From contig OX457031.1 of the NCBI GenBank assembly GCA_949752745.1, positions 55,232,803 to 55,296,802 of the forward strand: a stretch of 64,000 nt of DNA, in the 5' to 3' direction. A model generated the notes under the pieces. That model did not search any database, had not been told where the DNA came from, and worked only from the letters and a program-made list of their open reading frames with translations. Positions 1-13,900 of this stretch are shown here, in pieces; positions within the stretch are counted from its first letter, which is position 1, and each line of letters starts with the position of its first letter. The position numbers were made by a program, and so were the translations under genes. Source of the DNA: Protula sp. h YS-2021 (taxonomy: Eukaryota; Annelida; Polychaeta; Sabellida; Serpulidae).

Positions 1-2990
1 CTGGAAAACTGTCTTGTGCTAATGTGAACAGAAGCGGTCGGAATTGATTATAAAATGGAAATCGATAATCAAAATAAAAATTTCAGGTTTGTGGGTGGGT
101 TCCATGAATTGCATGAACATCTAAGGGCATGCATGCTGAAAGAAAAAGGTTTTCAGTTTTCAAATATTTTGTGTTTTGCGTAAGTTACGATCGTGTTATT
201 GCGGGAAGTACTCGTTAGTAGGCTAGTTAGCTCGATATTCGCTGTAGGTAGTCAGTAAGCGTCAATACTGCTACACAAGTCCTACATACGCCCGGTGACA
301 CAAAACGTCTTCACTCAATTCGTGTTAACTGCTGCGTCTGCCAATTTTCGTTTTAATTCTTTCAAGGTCCATTAAATTCAGAATTTCGTTTGAATCGAAT
401 ACGATTATGCCGAAAACAATCAATCGATTAACTAGAAATTGGTCGGATTTCAGACAGGTCTGTGAGATTTAAATGAAACTCGTCGATGACCTCACTGTTT
501 GGTTATCCTTTCAGCACCGGTCCTTGAATTTTCAGTGTGATGTGTACCATGTGAATATGACCCAGCCAAGTTGTGTGAGTGAATTTTGGTGGAACAGATT
601 GTGTTTGTATGGATGACCTCACAACCGGAGTGTTGTGACTGAGATGTCGTCAGTGGCCCTTTCAATGTTCTCTTTAAGCATTTGTAGCACGGTTTTGGCG
701 AAGTATGTGAACGGTTTTTTGGTAGAACATGGCATGAATATTTATACGAATGACTCTCGGGGTGATTACATTTTGGTAACATTGAACTATAGCTGACTTT
801 GAACTTCAAGTTGTAGCGGGTCTAATTAATGTGAAGTTCTTTGATTTTTTTTATCAGTTCATCCGCCTTCCGACGACCATATTTTTTTCCAGATTACGAC
901 CCAGTTCATCAGGAACCCGATCCTTTTTGAAAGGGAACCTGGTAAATTTTGACAGGTTTTTCGTTTGATGTTACTGGAATCGCTGCCGGGGCCCCAAGAG
1001 TTTTTTAACATTCAAGGTTTGTTCGGTTTGGTACAATTTCAAACAAGGTTTGGCAGATACAGTGGCAGTAAGGTGGGTAACCGTCCGGGTCTCGTTAACG
1101 TTCCGACTCACATTATTTGGTAGTCTCCAAAAATGGGGAATGGTTGTAAATTGTTGTAGATAATTTATTTTGGATACGTTAAGACGCTGAATGCTTTCAA
1201 ATTTGACATGAATGTTTTCAAAGAGGCTCCATTTTATTGTATTTTTTTTTTTTGTAATAATAATAAAATTATTTCTATAGCCCTTTTGTCAACATTAGTT
1301 CAAAGGTTTTTACAATAAAGATAAATAAAATTAATACATGGATAGAAAAATAACATTAAAATGTAAAACAGCAAATAATTACAATGACTACAAATACTAA
1401 TATCAGACTTGAAATTAATCAATGGTAGGATAAAACTAATATTAAGCCTGCTTAAACAAGAAAGTTTTGAGTTCTCTACTAAAAACTTTGACTGAATTAA
1501 TACTGGCTATATCACCAGGAAGGCTATTCCAGAGGTGAGGACCTGCATTGCAAAAAGCCCTGTTGCCATAGTTTGTTCTGATTAGGTTTTGGACTAAGTT
1601 TTTTTTTTTTGCGATGGAGCACGTGTATTATGGCCGTATCGTTTAACTTTAATCAAGGTAGACAAGTAAGATGGTCCTAGTCTATGTAAGGCGTTAAAGA
1701 CAGTACTAAAATTTTGTAGTCGATACGTTGTTTTATACGTAACCAGTGAAGATGAACCAGAACAGGGGTGATGTGATCTCTCTTTTTTCTCTTTATTTTT
1801 TTTTTGGGGGGGGGGAATAATTCTAGTTGCATAATTTTGAGCTACCTGTAGTTTTGAGATTAGACATTTTGAGACGCCATATAACATGAATTTGTGTGCG
1901 CAGGCAGCAGCGCGTGATTAGCCGAATTTAAAATCCTTTATAGTCCTTTTTAGATGGTTGTCTATTGGACTTCTCTATTATGCGTTTTCACCAGTAGTGA
2001 CAAAGTGACGTCATTTCCCATATTTCTTCAGTCTGTACTTTACATTCTCGTACTTTTACCCGACACTGTTACCGATGTTTGGGCTGATCGCCATGTCCTT
2101 CGACATGCATATACAACAAGATCGCCGAAAATGTGACGTTGTGTTTGTGAAAAACATTTACAATTTGTTAATTTCTTATTTAATATTGGAGCCCTTGCAT
2201 TGGCATCCCTCGAAGCCTCCTGACGACGGCTACTTGCTTTATTGTAAAGCGATATCCCGCAAAGTCACAGTCAGTATGGCAAAATGGAACTGTTACCCAT
2301 CCAGTATGATTATTTTAAATGATGACTAGAAGCTCATTTCGGTAGCGAAATGTTAAACACTTGACAAAAATTAAACCGAAAAAAAATACTTCCTTCAATG
2401 GGTTATTTCTTGAATAATATATTGCAAAAAACAAAACATGAATACATCTTATAAGCCGAGTAGTGTTTGGTTTTTGCTGACTTAAGGTTTTATTGACTGA
2501 TCAGGCATACGCCGTGTTATCTATTTACACACTGAGAGCTCGCACAAAGCTGAGCAACTGTGTGTTCTGTGCTGTACGTTAAATGCTCCGCATTTACTTG
2601 CAAAAAATACACTGTTTTCACATGGCATTTTAAACAAGAAAACGAAATCGAAGGCGAAAATAAAAAGTGTCATGCACACGTTCATATCAAGTTCTGCCTA
2701 AGTCACAAGTTTCGTGGCCCTAGGGCCCGTAGTGCCAGTGGAGGAGATGACACTGGAAATCCGATCACTGTCAAGAAAGAAAGATACCAACAGCTGCTCG
2801 CATAAATTCATACAGCCCTTGCAGGCCAAAGGCTTGTCAAGTATTAAAATTGTAAAATGCTTTGTTGAGCATTTGTGGAGAACGTGTATTGAGAAAACAT
2901 ATTAAGATCTGGAAAGAAATGATCACACGAACTCCACCCCCTCCTTTTCCCAGGGGCGAGATGCAGCACAAGTGATAAGTATAGCAATAA
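1..2990. repeat. Copy A of a near-identical ~3.0 kb duplication (partner 7545-10556)
   Basis: This sequence recurs at 7545-10556. The differences I see are a 15-bp insertion in the second copy near 8027, a few homopolymer length changes (T-run near 1600, G-run near 1805), and two substitutions (near 688 versus 8249, and near 2805 versus 10369). Copy A starts at the first base of the window, so its left end is unknown. Its right end is sharp at 2990/2991. It holds a LINE 3' end and no recognised gene. It could be a recent tandem duplication or a duplicated haplotype left in the assembly. Confidence 0.95.
1242..1887 (-). mobile_element. 5'-truncated non-LTR retrotransposon (LINE) 3' end, copy A
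   Basis: The - strand encodes the C-terminal end of a CR1/Jockey-type LINE reverse-transcriptase protein. It has an LQVAQN-A-R-I block, an ALHRLGPSYLS block, then AGPHLWNSLPGDI and an LKTFLFKQA end with a stop at 1442-1444. An A-rich tail follows at about 1253-1242. A run of A residues near 1800 and another near 1600 break the frame, so this is a dead fragment. The family assignment rests on these conserved blocks; the exact clade is not resolved. Confidence 0.75.
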
Positions 2991-4800
2991 TCTTTGAAAA
3001 ACTGAAATTAGTTGGGATTGACCTTGAGGACGCATTCGATTAATCGCTGAAAGGCTTACTCGAAGATACGTAGGTGATCGTCATCATCTGAACCGGTGAG
3101 TATCATGTCATCCACTACCATTTGAAGATACGCCGTTTTGAGGTCTGTCTTTAAAAATTTCTCTCCACCTGCCAATGTTGCTAACATGCTCTCAATCGTA
3201 GGCAAGGGGTACGAGTCAACGTTGAGCTGTATATTGACATTGACCTTAAAATCGCCATATATCCTGACAGAACCGTCTTTCTTCAGAATTGGAACAACGG
3301 TTGCAGCCCAATCACTCCATTCTATGGATAAAAGGATTCCTTTACTCACCATGTTGTCCGATTCCTTATCGAACTTGTGCTTCATAGCAAATGGGACCTG
3401 TCTGGGTTTGCAAAATTTAGGGGTAGCTCCATCCTTGAGGTGCAACTTAGCAGTACTCTTTTCAGCTCACCTAAGTCTTTGTCGAAACACTCACTGTACT
3501 TTTCAAGAAGATGGTCTAATTTCTTCTTACCTTGAGTCATCCACATGGACTTGATTTCGTGCCATTTTAACTTGAAATATCGGAGCCAATCTCTACCAAA
3601 CAGAGGTGGACCTCCCACGTGAAGAATATACAGAGGCAAACGATGTTCCTTTCCTGCTTGTTCCACCAGAACATTCACGCATTCCTCTGGCCTTACACAT
3701 TCTCCAGTATAGGTTTTCAAACCATCTTTGTTCTCCTTAGCCGTAATTTACTAAGATGGCTCTGATCATCCCTTTTCGATATTATTGAAAGCGCAGATCC
3801 CGTATCAAGCTCCATTTTGATAACTTAAGCGCTTATCTTAGGACAGATAGTATTGGATGCATATTTCTTCTCGATTGTGTTATTTACATCGCAAACAAAT
3901 TCCGTACAACCGAGATCTGAACAGGAACTGAACTGGTGTGTTTTGGTCTTTTTTGCATTCAGAAGATGACTTACCGGATTTCTTCATCTTTTATCTTCTC
4001 TTAATGTGGCCTTTCTTACCGCAGTTGTGGCATTTTTCGTCCTTAAAACGGCAATCCTTGGGACCACGGCCATTCCTACCTCACCTTAAACAACGATTTC
4101 CAGCTGTTCTCTGCAACTTGTTAACACTTGCTGATGCTCCTTGGATCTCTGACACATCCTTCATAGCCATATCCATGGCCATGGCTATCTCTTTGGCTTT
4201 CTGGTAGGTCAAGTTCTTCTCCGATTACAATCTCTTCAGGACATTTTCGTTCTTTATACCACATACCAATTGATCTCTGGGATATTCTGCCAGATACTCG
4301 CTGAATTCACAATGCTCACTCAACTTCTTGAGGACACCCACGTAATCTGTCACCGATTCACCCATCTGTTGTTGAAGCTTGAAGATCCGGTATCTCTCTG
4401 CTATTACGTTGGGCTTGGGACTTTTGAGATGCTCCTGTAGCAACTCACCAATTTGCTCGAACGTTTTTGTCGATAGCTTGTCCAGTGAACACAGGCTATG
4501 TAGCAAGGAATTGATTTTCCCGCCAATCAGACTAAGAGAGAGTCACAGCAACTTTTTTCTCATCGGCCATGAAATACTGCTCTAACCTCTCTTTGTGCAG
4601 CTCCCAGTCACCAGCAGTCTCGTCAAAGTGTTCCGATCAGTAATGCCACGATTCAGCAGTGAACTTTAGCAAACACTCACTTTTCCGTTGCCTTCGGCAC
4701 TATCCACTTACTTCTCCACCATATCTTCATAACCTCCTTGGTACACGGCAACACAGCTTGCTCGTCGCCATTTGTTCTGTATGCGAGGTGGTCACATGGA
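2991..4800 (-). mobile_element. Decayed Ty3/Gypsy-type LTR retrotransposon, gag-protease-RT remnant
   Basis: Read on the - strand the order is gag (about 4790-4225, with a KKVAVTLS block and an EHLKSPKP-type capsid region), a zinc-knuckle remnant CHNCGKKGH near 4025-4055, a retropepsin with LDTGS near 3790-3815 and its GRDW segment near 3590, then reverse transcriptase (VPILKKDGS, YPLPTIE, LKTDLKTAYLQ, VVDD). It carries stop codons and frame changes between parts. An internal deletion joins the AYLQ region almost directly to the VVDD region. It stops abruptly at 2991, the duplication junction. No LTRs, RNase H or integrase are visible. It is a pseudogene-grade remnant. Confidence 0.85.
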
Positions 4801-7544
4801 AATACTTAATAAAATTAAATAGACGCTAAGTTGTCGACATGTTTTATCTGCAACCGGAAGTAAAGCGCACTGGCTACACATATACACAACCAGTTTTAGT
4901 GCGATGGGATTGCAAGTGATGTTTACCAGGAATACAACTCAAATTTTTTAACCCTAAATAACTAAAATGCGCAAATGAGACAAAACACATTGCTGTTTAC
5001 ACCTTTTTGATGATATTAATATTGTAGTATTTGGACTCTCAAATTATTTTATCCTTTGTGAAAAAATATAGATTTTTAAGTTACGAAAATTAAATTGCAA
5101 TGACAGGCTTTGCAATTAAAATGAAATTCTATCACTACAAAAAAGAAACATACGCATTTATTTTAAGGAAAAAGAGTAGCATAGATGCATTACTGGAATA
5201 AATTAAATAATATTGCATACATTTAATGTATGGTAATTATAAATGACAATTGTTTCATTTATCAAGAACATGCCATTCACCAGAACTTTCGAATTCGTAA
5301 TAGAACAGATTTCTTAAATATCTTTGAAGTCCCCTTAAGACTTGAAAGTATTTGGCTCGTATTGTTATAGGTTTAGACATTCTTCTAGGTAAGATTGTCA
5401 TACAAACAGCTTCTGTTTCACATCAGTGTCGTTTTCTGATACCAATCTAAAAATGTCAGCATGTCCGTAAGCATCGTAAGGAAAGGCTAGAGTATCTTAT
5501 TTTAAACTCCCGCTCGTCAAATCCAGAAATTGCTGATTTCGGCATCATAAGAAAAAATCTTTCCTACTGTCAGATGAATAAAACATCCGGAATTAATATA
5601 CTTCCGGTGTAGCAGAGGCTACGCTTATTGTGAAATAATGCACGGGATGGTTAAGTGTGAAAAAATGTTGACACTTAACAACGCTGAACTTACATCAAAT
5701 ACCTTAAGAAATTTAATCATACCACTTTATACTTCGTCCGAACTGTAAAATAGAAAATTACATTGTAAAGCTGTTCAAAATTGATTATTGCTGCACATCG
5801 TTTTTCCATTGTGTTATCTTAAAAATTGCGGAAGATCAAACAGAATTAAAACTAAAAATTTTTAGACTGATTTTGAAGACAATTCTATAAAGTAAATAAG
5901 TAATACGAAACTGATGTTTCCTTTTAAAGTTCAGAATCAAGCAAATAGAGCCATAAACTTGAAAGAGGAATATTTCAACATCAATCAAGCAAAGTCACAG
6001 TTAGTTAATTAGTTGCATAGGTTTTTTTAGGCACAGTCATAGCTAATCTCAAAAATCACTTTTTTGGTGAAATAACAACAAGACAAATTGAAAAATTGTG
6101 CAAAGGCATTTTTAATTCACTGTGTCAGTAATAAAAATTAACATAACTCAATATATGAAGTTTCTTTGGACATTCATTAGATTACTGAAAATATTTTCAG
6201 CACCTATCGCTCTAAAAACGAAAACAGTCACAATAAATAACTAAAAAGTGTCGTATAAAAAGCAGAAAAAAAAGAAAAAAAAGAGTCGTTATTAAATAAG
6301 ATCTTTACATTCAAGATGGATGTTCGACATGGAGCATCTCGACCCAATGCGTTTTCGTGTTTTTTTTTTGTTTTTTGTTTTTAATCTTTTTTTTTTTCAT
6401 TCTTTATTGAAAACATCAAACTCTATTTCGCAGTAGCGAAGGGTTGAATTAAATCGACACCCCTTAAATCGTAATGGTGTAACTTTTTTTTCTTTTTTTG
6501 AAAAGTAGTGAGGAAATCATATGGTGGTTAGTCCAGTGTACGTCTTCGGCATGTTTGAGAAGGAAATATGCTTGTGCGCATGTCTGTGTTGCCGGAAAGT
6601 CCAAATTTTATGTTAACAAAAATGCGCGAGTCACCAGCTAGACGAACATGATAAACAAAAGTTTTGCATCAGTAGAGTTACGAGATTTGTCTTTCCTGAT
6701 CATTTTAACGTAGATCTGCAAGAAGTGTGGGTTTTTTGACAATTAAAGTCATAACGTTTTTTCTTATGCGCCAGTAAATTGCTGCAAAAATGTTATTAAA
6801 AAAGTCCGAACTTTTTTCTAAGAGTAAGGTTGCATGGTGGCTTCACATCAGCGCCTCCTTGCTTTAACTGCGTATGTCTATGTGCGGGATTTGATCCAGC
6901 GCTGAGGAGCCGCTCTTGGAACTATTTCACACTCAGCGTACCATACGTGCTAGTTCCAAGTCAGCCACCTTTTTTCTGGTTCTCGTACGTGTGTCTCATT
7001 TAATCCACTGGACCAGCTTCTCGGTGAAAACCTTAAAGCTTAGTCCTAGATGACTCTTGCGGTCTTCCAATGACAGCATGTCCTAGGAAGATAGAAAGGG
7101 TCCGCTGGGACTACATGAAGCTTTGGAGTAGGTTCAGTGGATAACCAACTAGTTAGATAAAATAGTAACATATGATTCGCCAGAGGCAATCAATATTGAA
7201 ATTAAACAGTACATCATGATATGTTAAATTACAGATTCGTTTCTCAGCTGCAAAAGATGTAATTACAAAAAAGCTTGGAATAACATGCGCAACCGTAGTT
7301 TTTACTCACAACAAACGCATTTTTGGTTTGTTAATTTCGATGTACGGCTGAAACAACCGAATCGGGGTCTGTGTGCTACTCCGGTGCAGATCAAGACACA
7401 AATGTTAGAATTACGTTGGCGAAAATGTGTAGGTGCAGATCAAAATCACAATAAAACAATATTTTCTGTATATCAGCTGACACGTTTTGCGCGTCCATTG
7501 TCGTGGTGTGGAGGGCACTGCGGTGGATTTTGATTTTTTTTTTG
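4801..7544. other. AT-rich stretch without a recognisable gene
   Basis: I see no coding exon, RNA gene or clear transposon here. The sequence is AT-rich with short homopolymer runs, and all reading frames are short. It separates the retrotransposon remnant from copy B of the duplication. Confidence 0.5.
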
Positions 7545-10500
7545 CTGGAAAACTGTCTTGTGCTAATGTGAACAGAAGCGGTCGGAATTGATTATAAAAT
7601 GGAAATCGATAATCAAAATAAAAATTTCAGGTTTGTGGGTGGGTTCCATGAATTGCATGAACATCTAAGGGCATGCATGCTGAAAGAAAAAGGTTTTCAG
7701 TTTTCAAATATTTTGTGTTTTGCGTAAGTTACGATCGTGTTATTGCGGGAAGTACTCGTTAGTAGGCTAGTTAGCTCGATATTCGCTGTAGGTAGTCAGT
7801 AAGCGTCAATACTGCTACACAAGTCCTACATACGCCCGGTGACACAAAACGTCTTCACTCAATTCGTGTTAACTGCTGCGTCTGCCAATTTTCGTTTTAA
7901 TTCTTTCAAGGTCCATTAAATTCAGAATTTCGTTTGAATCGAATACGATTATGCCGAAAACAATCAATCGATTAACTAGAAATTGGTCGGATTTCAGACA
8001 GGTCTGTGAGATTTAAATGAAACTCGACATGAATGCTGATGTCGATGACCTCACTGTTTGGTTATCCTTTCAGCACCGGTCCTTGAATTTTCAGTGTGAT
8101 GTGTACCATGTGAATATGACCCAGCCAAGTTGTGTGAGTGAATTTTGGTGGAACAGATTGTGTTTGTATGGATGACCTCACAACCGGAGTGTTGTGACTG
8201 AGATGTCGTCAGTGGCCCTTTCAATGTTCTCTTTAAGCATTTGTAACACGGTTTTGGCGAAGTATGTGAACGGTTTTTTGGTAGAACATGGCATGAATAT
8301 TTATACGAATGACTCTCGGGGTGATTACATTTTGGTAACATTGAACTATAGCTGACTTTGAACTTCAAGTTGTAGCGGGTCTAATTAATGTGAAGTTCTT
8401 TGATTTTTTTTTATCAGTTCATCCGCCTTCCGACGACCATATTTTTTTCCAGATTACGACCCAGTTCATCAGGAACCCGATCCTTTTTGAAAGGGAACCT
8501 GGTAAATTTTGACAGGTTTTTCGTTTGATGTTACTGGAATCGCTGCCGGGGCCCCAAGAGTTTTTTAACATTCAAGGTTTGTTCGGTTTGGTACAATTTC
8601 AAACAAGGTTTGGCAGATACAGTGGCAGTAAGGTGGGTAACCGTCCGGGTCTCGTTAACGTTCCGACTCACATTATTTGGTAGTCTCCAAAAATGGGGAA
8701 TGGTTGTAAATTGTTGTAGATAATTTATTTTGGATACGTTAAGACGCTGAATGCTTTCAAATTTGACATGAATGTTTTCAAAGAGGCTCCATTTTATTGT
8801 ATTTTTTTTTTTTGTAATAATAATAAAATTATTTCTATAGCCCTTTTGTCAACATTAGTTCAAAGGTTTTTACAATAAAGATAAATAAAATTAATACATG
8901 GATAGAAAAATAACATTAAAATGTAAAACAGCAAATAATTACAATGACTACAAATACTAATATCAGACTTGAAATTAATCAATGGTAGGATAAAACTAAT
9001 ATTAAGCCTGCTTAAACAAGAAAGTTTTGAGTTCTCTACTAAAAACTTTGACTGAATTAATACTGGCTATATCACCAGGAAGGCTATTCCAGAGGTGAGG
9101 ACCTGCATTGCAAAAAGCCCTGTTGCCATAGTTTGTTCTGATTAGGTTTTGGACTAAGTTTTTTTTTTTTTTTGCGATGGAGCACGTGTATTATGGCCGT
9201 ATCGTTTAACTTTAATCAAGGTAGACAAGTAAGATGGTCCTAGTCTATGTAAGGCGTTAAAGACAGTACTAAAATTTTGTAGTCGATACGTTGTTTTATA
9301 CGTAACCAGTGAAGATGAACCAGAACAGGGGTGATGTGATCTCTCTTTTTTCTCTTTATTTTTTTTTTGGGGGGGGGGGGGAATAATTCTAGTTGCATAA
9401 TTTTGAGCTACCTGTAGTTTTGAGATTAGACATTTTGAGACGCCATATAACATGAATTTGTGTGCGCAGGCAGCAGCGCGTGATTAGCCGAATTTAAAAT
9501 CCTTTATAGTCCTTTTTAGATGGTTGTCTATTGGACTTCTCTATTATGCGTTTTCACCAGTAGTGACAAAGTGACGTCATTTCCCATATTTCTTCAGTCT
9601 GTACTTTACATTCTCGTACTTTTACCCGACACTGTTACCGATGTTTGGGCTGATCGCCATGTCCTTCGACATGCATATACAACAAGATCGCCGAAAATGT
9701 GACGTTGTGTTTGTGAAAAACATTTACAATTTGTTAATTTCTTATTTAATATTGGAGCCCTTGCATTGGCATCCCTCGAAGCCTCCTGACGACGGCTACT
9801 TGCTTTATTGTAAAGCGATATCCCGCAAAGTCACAGTCAGTATGGCAAAATGGAACTGTTACCCATCCAGTATGATTATTTTAAATGATGACTAGAAGCT
9901 CATTTCGGTAGCGAAATGTTAAACACTTGACAAAAATTAAACCGAAAAAAAATACTTCCTTCAATGGGTTATTTCTTGAATAATATATTGCAAAAAACAA
10001 AACATGAATACATCTTATAAGCCGAGTAGTGTTTGGTTTTTGCTGACTTAAGGTTTTATTGACTGATCAGGCATACGCCGTGTTATCTATTTACACACTG
10101 AGAGCTCGCACAAAGCTGAGCAACTGTGTGTTCTGTGCTGTACGTTAAATGCTCCGCATTTACTTGCAAAAAATACACTGTTTTCACATGGCATTTTAAA
10201 CAAGAAAACGAAATCGAAGGCGAAAATAAAAAGTGTCATGCACACGTTCATATCAAGTTCTGCCTAAGTCACAAGTTTCGTGGCCCTAGGGCCCGTAGTG
10301 CCAGTGGAGGAGATGACACTGGAAATCCGATCACTGTCAAGAAAGAAAGATACCAACAGCTGCTCGCACAAATTCATACAGCCCTTGCAGGCCAAAGGCT
10401 TGTCAAGTATTAAAATTGTAAAATGCTTTGTTGAGCATTTGTGGAGAACGTGTATTGAGAAAACATATTAAGATCTGGAAAGAAATGATCACACGAACTC

Positions 10501-10556
10501 CACCCCCTCCTTTTCCCAGGGGCGAGATGCAGCACAAGTGATAAGTATAGCAATAA
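7545..10556. repeat. Copy B of the near-identical ~3.0 kb duplication (partner 1-2990)
   Basis: Almost the same as 1-2990, with a 15-bp insertion near 8027 (ACATGAATGCTGATG) and longer homopolymers. Similarity stops at 10556, about 320 bp before the start codon of the LRRFIP short-isoform first exon, so this copy may hold upstream regulatory sequence of that gene. Copy A has no downstream exon. Confidence 0.95.
8802..9453 (-). mobile_element. 5'-truncated non-LTR retrotransposon (LINE) 3' end, copy B
   Basis: Second copy of the LINE fragment at 1242-1887, carried along by the duplication. It has the same C-terminal reverse-transcriptase blocks, the same stop (9002-9004) and the same A-rich tail. 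Only homopolymer lengths differ. Confidence 0.75.
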
Positions 10557-10878
10557 GTCATTTATTCCAGCAAGTGTTTTTGTTTTTATTTTACAGGAGA
10601 TCCAAAGAAAACGCAGATTATGTACGGTAAAATAGCTGTCTGAAAGACTTGGCTTTTTTTTTACTCAGCAGTCCAGCCTGACGTAACCAGTTACCCGAAA
10701 GTCTCCATCTCTGTTAAGTATGACAAACGGATAAAAGCTAAAACAGAAAGAGATAACAGTCAAACATGCTCCTCTGTTCAATCACAATTACCGCAACGTG
10801 ACACGAATGTAAAAGACAGAGCCTTAACATAGAGAGAGAGAGATAAGGACTTGGTAGATATCCATCCAGGGTGGGAAA
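10557..10878 (+). other. Presumed 5' flank / 5' UTR of LRRFIP short isoform
   Basis: A unique sequence between the end of the duplication and the start codon at 10879. A possible 3' splice site (ATTTTACAG at about 10590-10598) would allow a 5' UTR exon. I see no convincing TATA box or initiator. The role is inferred from position only. Confidence 0.35.
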
Positions 10879-10977
10879 ATGCAGCACGGTGACAGCGGCG
10901 GTGCCTCGGGACGTAGAAGGTCGGTAGGCAGGCAGAACACGGTCGAAGATCAGGCCCTGAACATGATACACAGAGAG
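10879..10977 (+). CDS. LRRFIP2: LRRFIP coding exon 1a (short first exon)
   Basis: 33 codons from ATG at 10879, ending before a GTAAGT donor at 10978. The peptide ends in VEDQALNMIHRE, which continues in phase 0 into the AEQRLAARR exon and matches the family's N-terminal motif EDxALNxIxRE. This junction is the main reason for the assignment, since the next exon is 17.3 kb away. Confidence 0.85.
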
Positions 10978-13900
10978 GTAAGTGTGATCCATGTCGACTT
11001 TGTAAAAGGTTAAAATCGAGTTTTAGAACTGAAAATATCAAGAATTTTTAAAATAGCAGTATTCGAATTTTCAGAAAAACTTTCGGTTATTTACTCCATA
11101 ATTAAACAACGAACTGGATTCAGCGGAACCGATTCGTTAAGTGGTATATTTTAACAACAAAATAAAAATAAAAAGAGGGGAAAAAAGAGAAAAATGTATC
11201 TGAAACGATGTGGAATATTTTGAAACTGATAGAGTCATGGCCATGCTCTTTTTACGATGCATTTTCCCATTTGAACAGCACAATTTTTTTTTACGTTTAC
11301 ATGTCATTGAATGAAAATTGTATGATCTTGTATTATCGCCAAGCTTTGGAATCTTGAGGCCATGAGAGGTTTTTTCTGTAAATGTTTGTTCATCAGGACA
11401 GGTCCACTATGAAACTGACACGCAGCATTGGCTTACATTTAATACTGACATTTATTTTTGTTTTCATTTCTTGAATAAATTCATGGGTTGTAGGTGAGTT
11501 GGGCCTTAGCCCAAAGCTTGGCGCGTCATCATATATATTTGTTCAACCGATGTCTTATTATCAGCCGAATTTCATTTTCAAATTTTGCAGGTGAAAACCT
11601 TAGCAGGCACTGATATCACTTTGTGACTGTCTTGTGTCCGCCGCAGCTAGATTTAAGTACCGTAACCATAATGTGAATGAAAACTTGTGTTATTTCCGCG
11701 CAGGTGTATTTAATTACCGTAACCATAATGTGAATGAAAACGTGTGTTATTTCCGCGCATATATGCATGTTTTTAATTACCGTAACCATAATGTGAATGA
11801 AAACTTGTATTATTTCCGCGCAGGTATATTTAATTACCGTAACCATAATGTGAATGAAAGCTTGTATATTTTTCGCGTCATGGCACGATATGGTTGTCAG
11901 GTGGGTAGGGCAAATTTGTGTCGTCACTGAACTTTTCAAAGAAAGGGAAGCTCTTCGTGTTACCGGCGACAAAGGAATCTGAGATCATCCTACTGCTTAT
12001 TGACGGGACTGGTTGGGGTGGGGGTGGGTGGGTGGAGGGGGGCGTTTCACCTTTTTTTTCGGATGGAGCAGTATTTATTACATGTTCTCGGTGTGTGAGC
12101 TCCCAAGCATTTGTTTAGTTGGAAGGCAGCAGTGAATCTACATCACTTGGTGTTTTGATACAGGCTCCCCCATGAACACTGGTGCTGGCGCATGGAGCGC
12201 CGGCCAATTATGCGTATATTATGGCAAAAGGTGGAATTTTGTTTACAGTTCTCTTGTCAGGGGGATGGGGTGGGAAAGTTGGATCTGGATGAGTATTTCG
12301 CTACAATTTTTGTTTTATTTGCCTGTGTACGTCAAATTTCTGGCTGTTTTATGGGCGATAATAAGTGCTTATAAACGCTGGGAAAAACCTCATGATATAT
12401 GTATATATCTGGGAACGAGAAATTACCTTATTAAATCCCACATGTCGTTATACCCGATACTTCTAAACCACGAAAAGCGTAGCTTGGACCACACAATTAT
12501 ATCGTAACGTGCGCCTTATCGTTATAATCGCTATCGCTACAAAGAGATTTTACGGTATATTTCTGATCAGGCTCGGGGGCAGGTTTTCTGCAATGACCCT
12601 TGGACATTATTTTTGACGCCCTGTATACAAACTCATTTTTACATCATGGACCACGTTGACTTGCGAGACAACGGCTTGGACTTCTGGGGATGGTTGAAGA
12701 TTTCTGATTGACAGTATCGCTTATAACGACTGTCCAAGTGATTGTCCCAGAAGTGGAACAGTAGTGTAATTCCCGTAAAAGTAAAATATTTAATGAGTTA
12801 TTATTTCGTCATTTCAGGAGCTGAGTGCCAAGATCTAAACTAATTTGAATAATTCACAAAAATAAAATGTTAGTTGTATTACAATTGTACCATTTAAGGG
12901 GTTCGATGCATGGACCTGAATTGATTGAAGCCATCCTGCAATAGAACGGAATTCCTGTACATCAATTCTATGAGATGTTTGAATCTCAACGATGGTAGTT
13001 CGCGTGCGCAGAACGCCATGCTTCACCGTATTACAGCATCACCTTTAATAAGCACGAATTAGACAATAGGACTGGAGCAAGTGTGAAGTGATGAGCGATC
13101 GGTTGGTAAGGTTGCCGGGAATTAGCCTGACTGCTAGCCGAGTAGCTTTGGTGATGATTAGAGCTGTTTGTAGAATAAATGAGATTAGTTACTTAGCAAA
13201 AGATGTTGCACACAATACAATGCAATGAGCCAATCATGCACCGAGTGTGGTGGGTTTGTATTTTTGTGTCCCTGACATGCTGAGGCTGTTTGCTACATTT
13301 CCACGATCACTCGGCGGTGTAACCAGCACCCCCCCCCCCCATGCTGAGGTTATTTGCTAGCACTCAGCGGTGTAACCTACCCCCCCCCCCTCACCCATGG
13401 TGAGGGTCTTTGCTAGCACTCGGCGGTATAGTCCCCCCTCCCCCCATGATGAGGTTCTTTGCTAGCACTCGGCGGTATAACCAACCCCCTCCCCCCCCCC
13501 ATGGTGAGGGTCTTTGCTAGCAGTCGGCGGTATAACCAACCCCCTCCCCATGGTGAGGGCCTTTGCTAGCACTCGGCGGTATAACCAACCCCCTCCCCCA
13601 TGATGAGGGCCTTTGCTAGCACTCGGCGGTATAACCTACCCCCCCCCCCCCATGGTGAGGGTCTTTGCTAGCACTCGGCGGTATAACCCACCCCCTCCCC
13701 CCCATGGTGAGGGTCTTTGCTAGCACTCGGCGGTATAACCAACCCCCTCCCCCCCCCCCCATGATGAGGTTCTTTGCTAGCACTCGGCGGTATAGTCCCC
13801 CCTCCCCCCATGATGAGGTTCTTTGCTAGCACTCGGTGGTATAACCAACCCCCTCCCCCCCCCCCCCCCCATGATGAGGTTCTTTGCTAGCACTCGGTGG

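Noticed and set aside
492..809. 105-codon - strand frame (also at 8051-8368)
   Set aside because: It occurs twice only because of the duplication. The two copies differ by a single change, so conservation carries no information, and no family is recognised.
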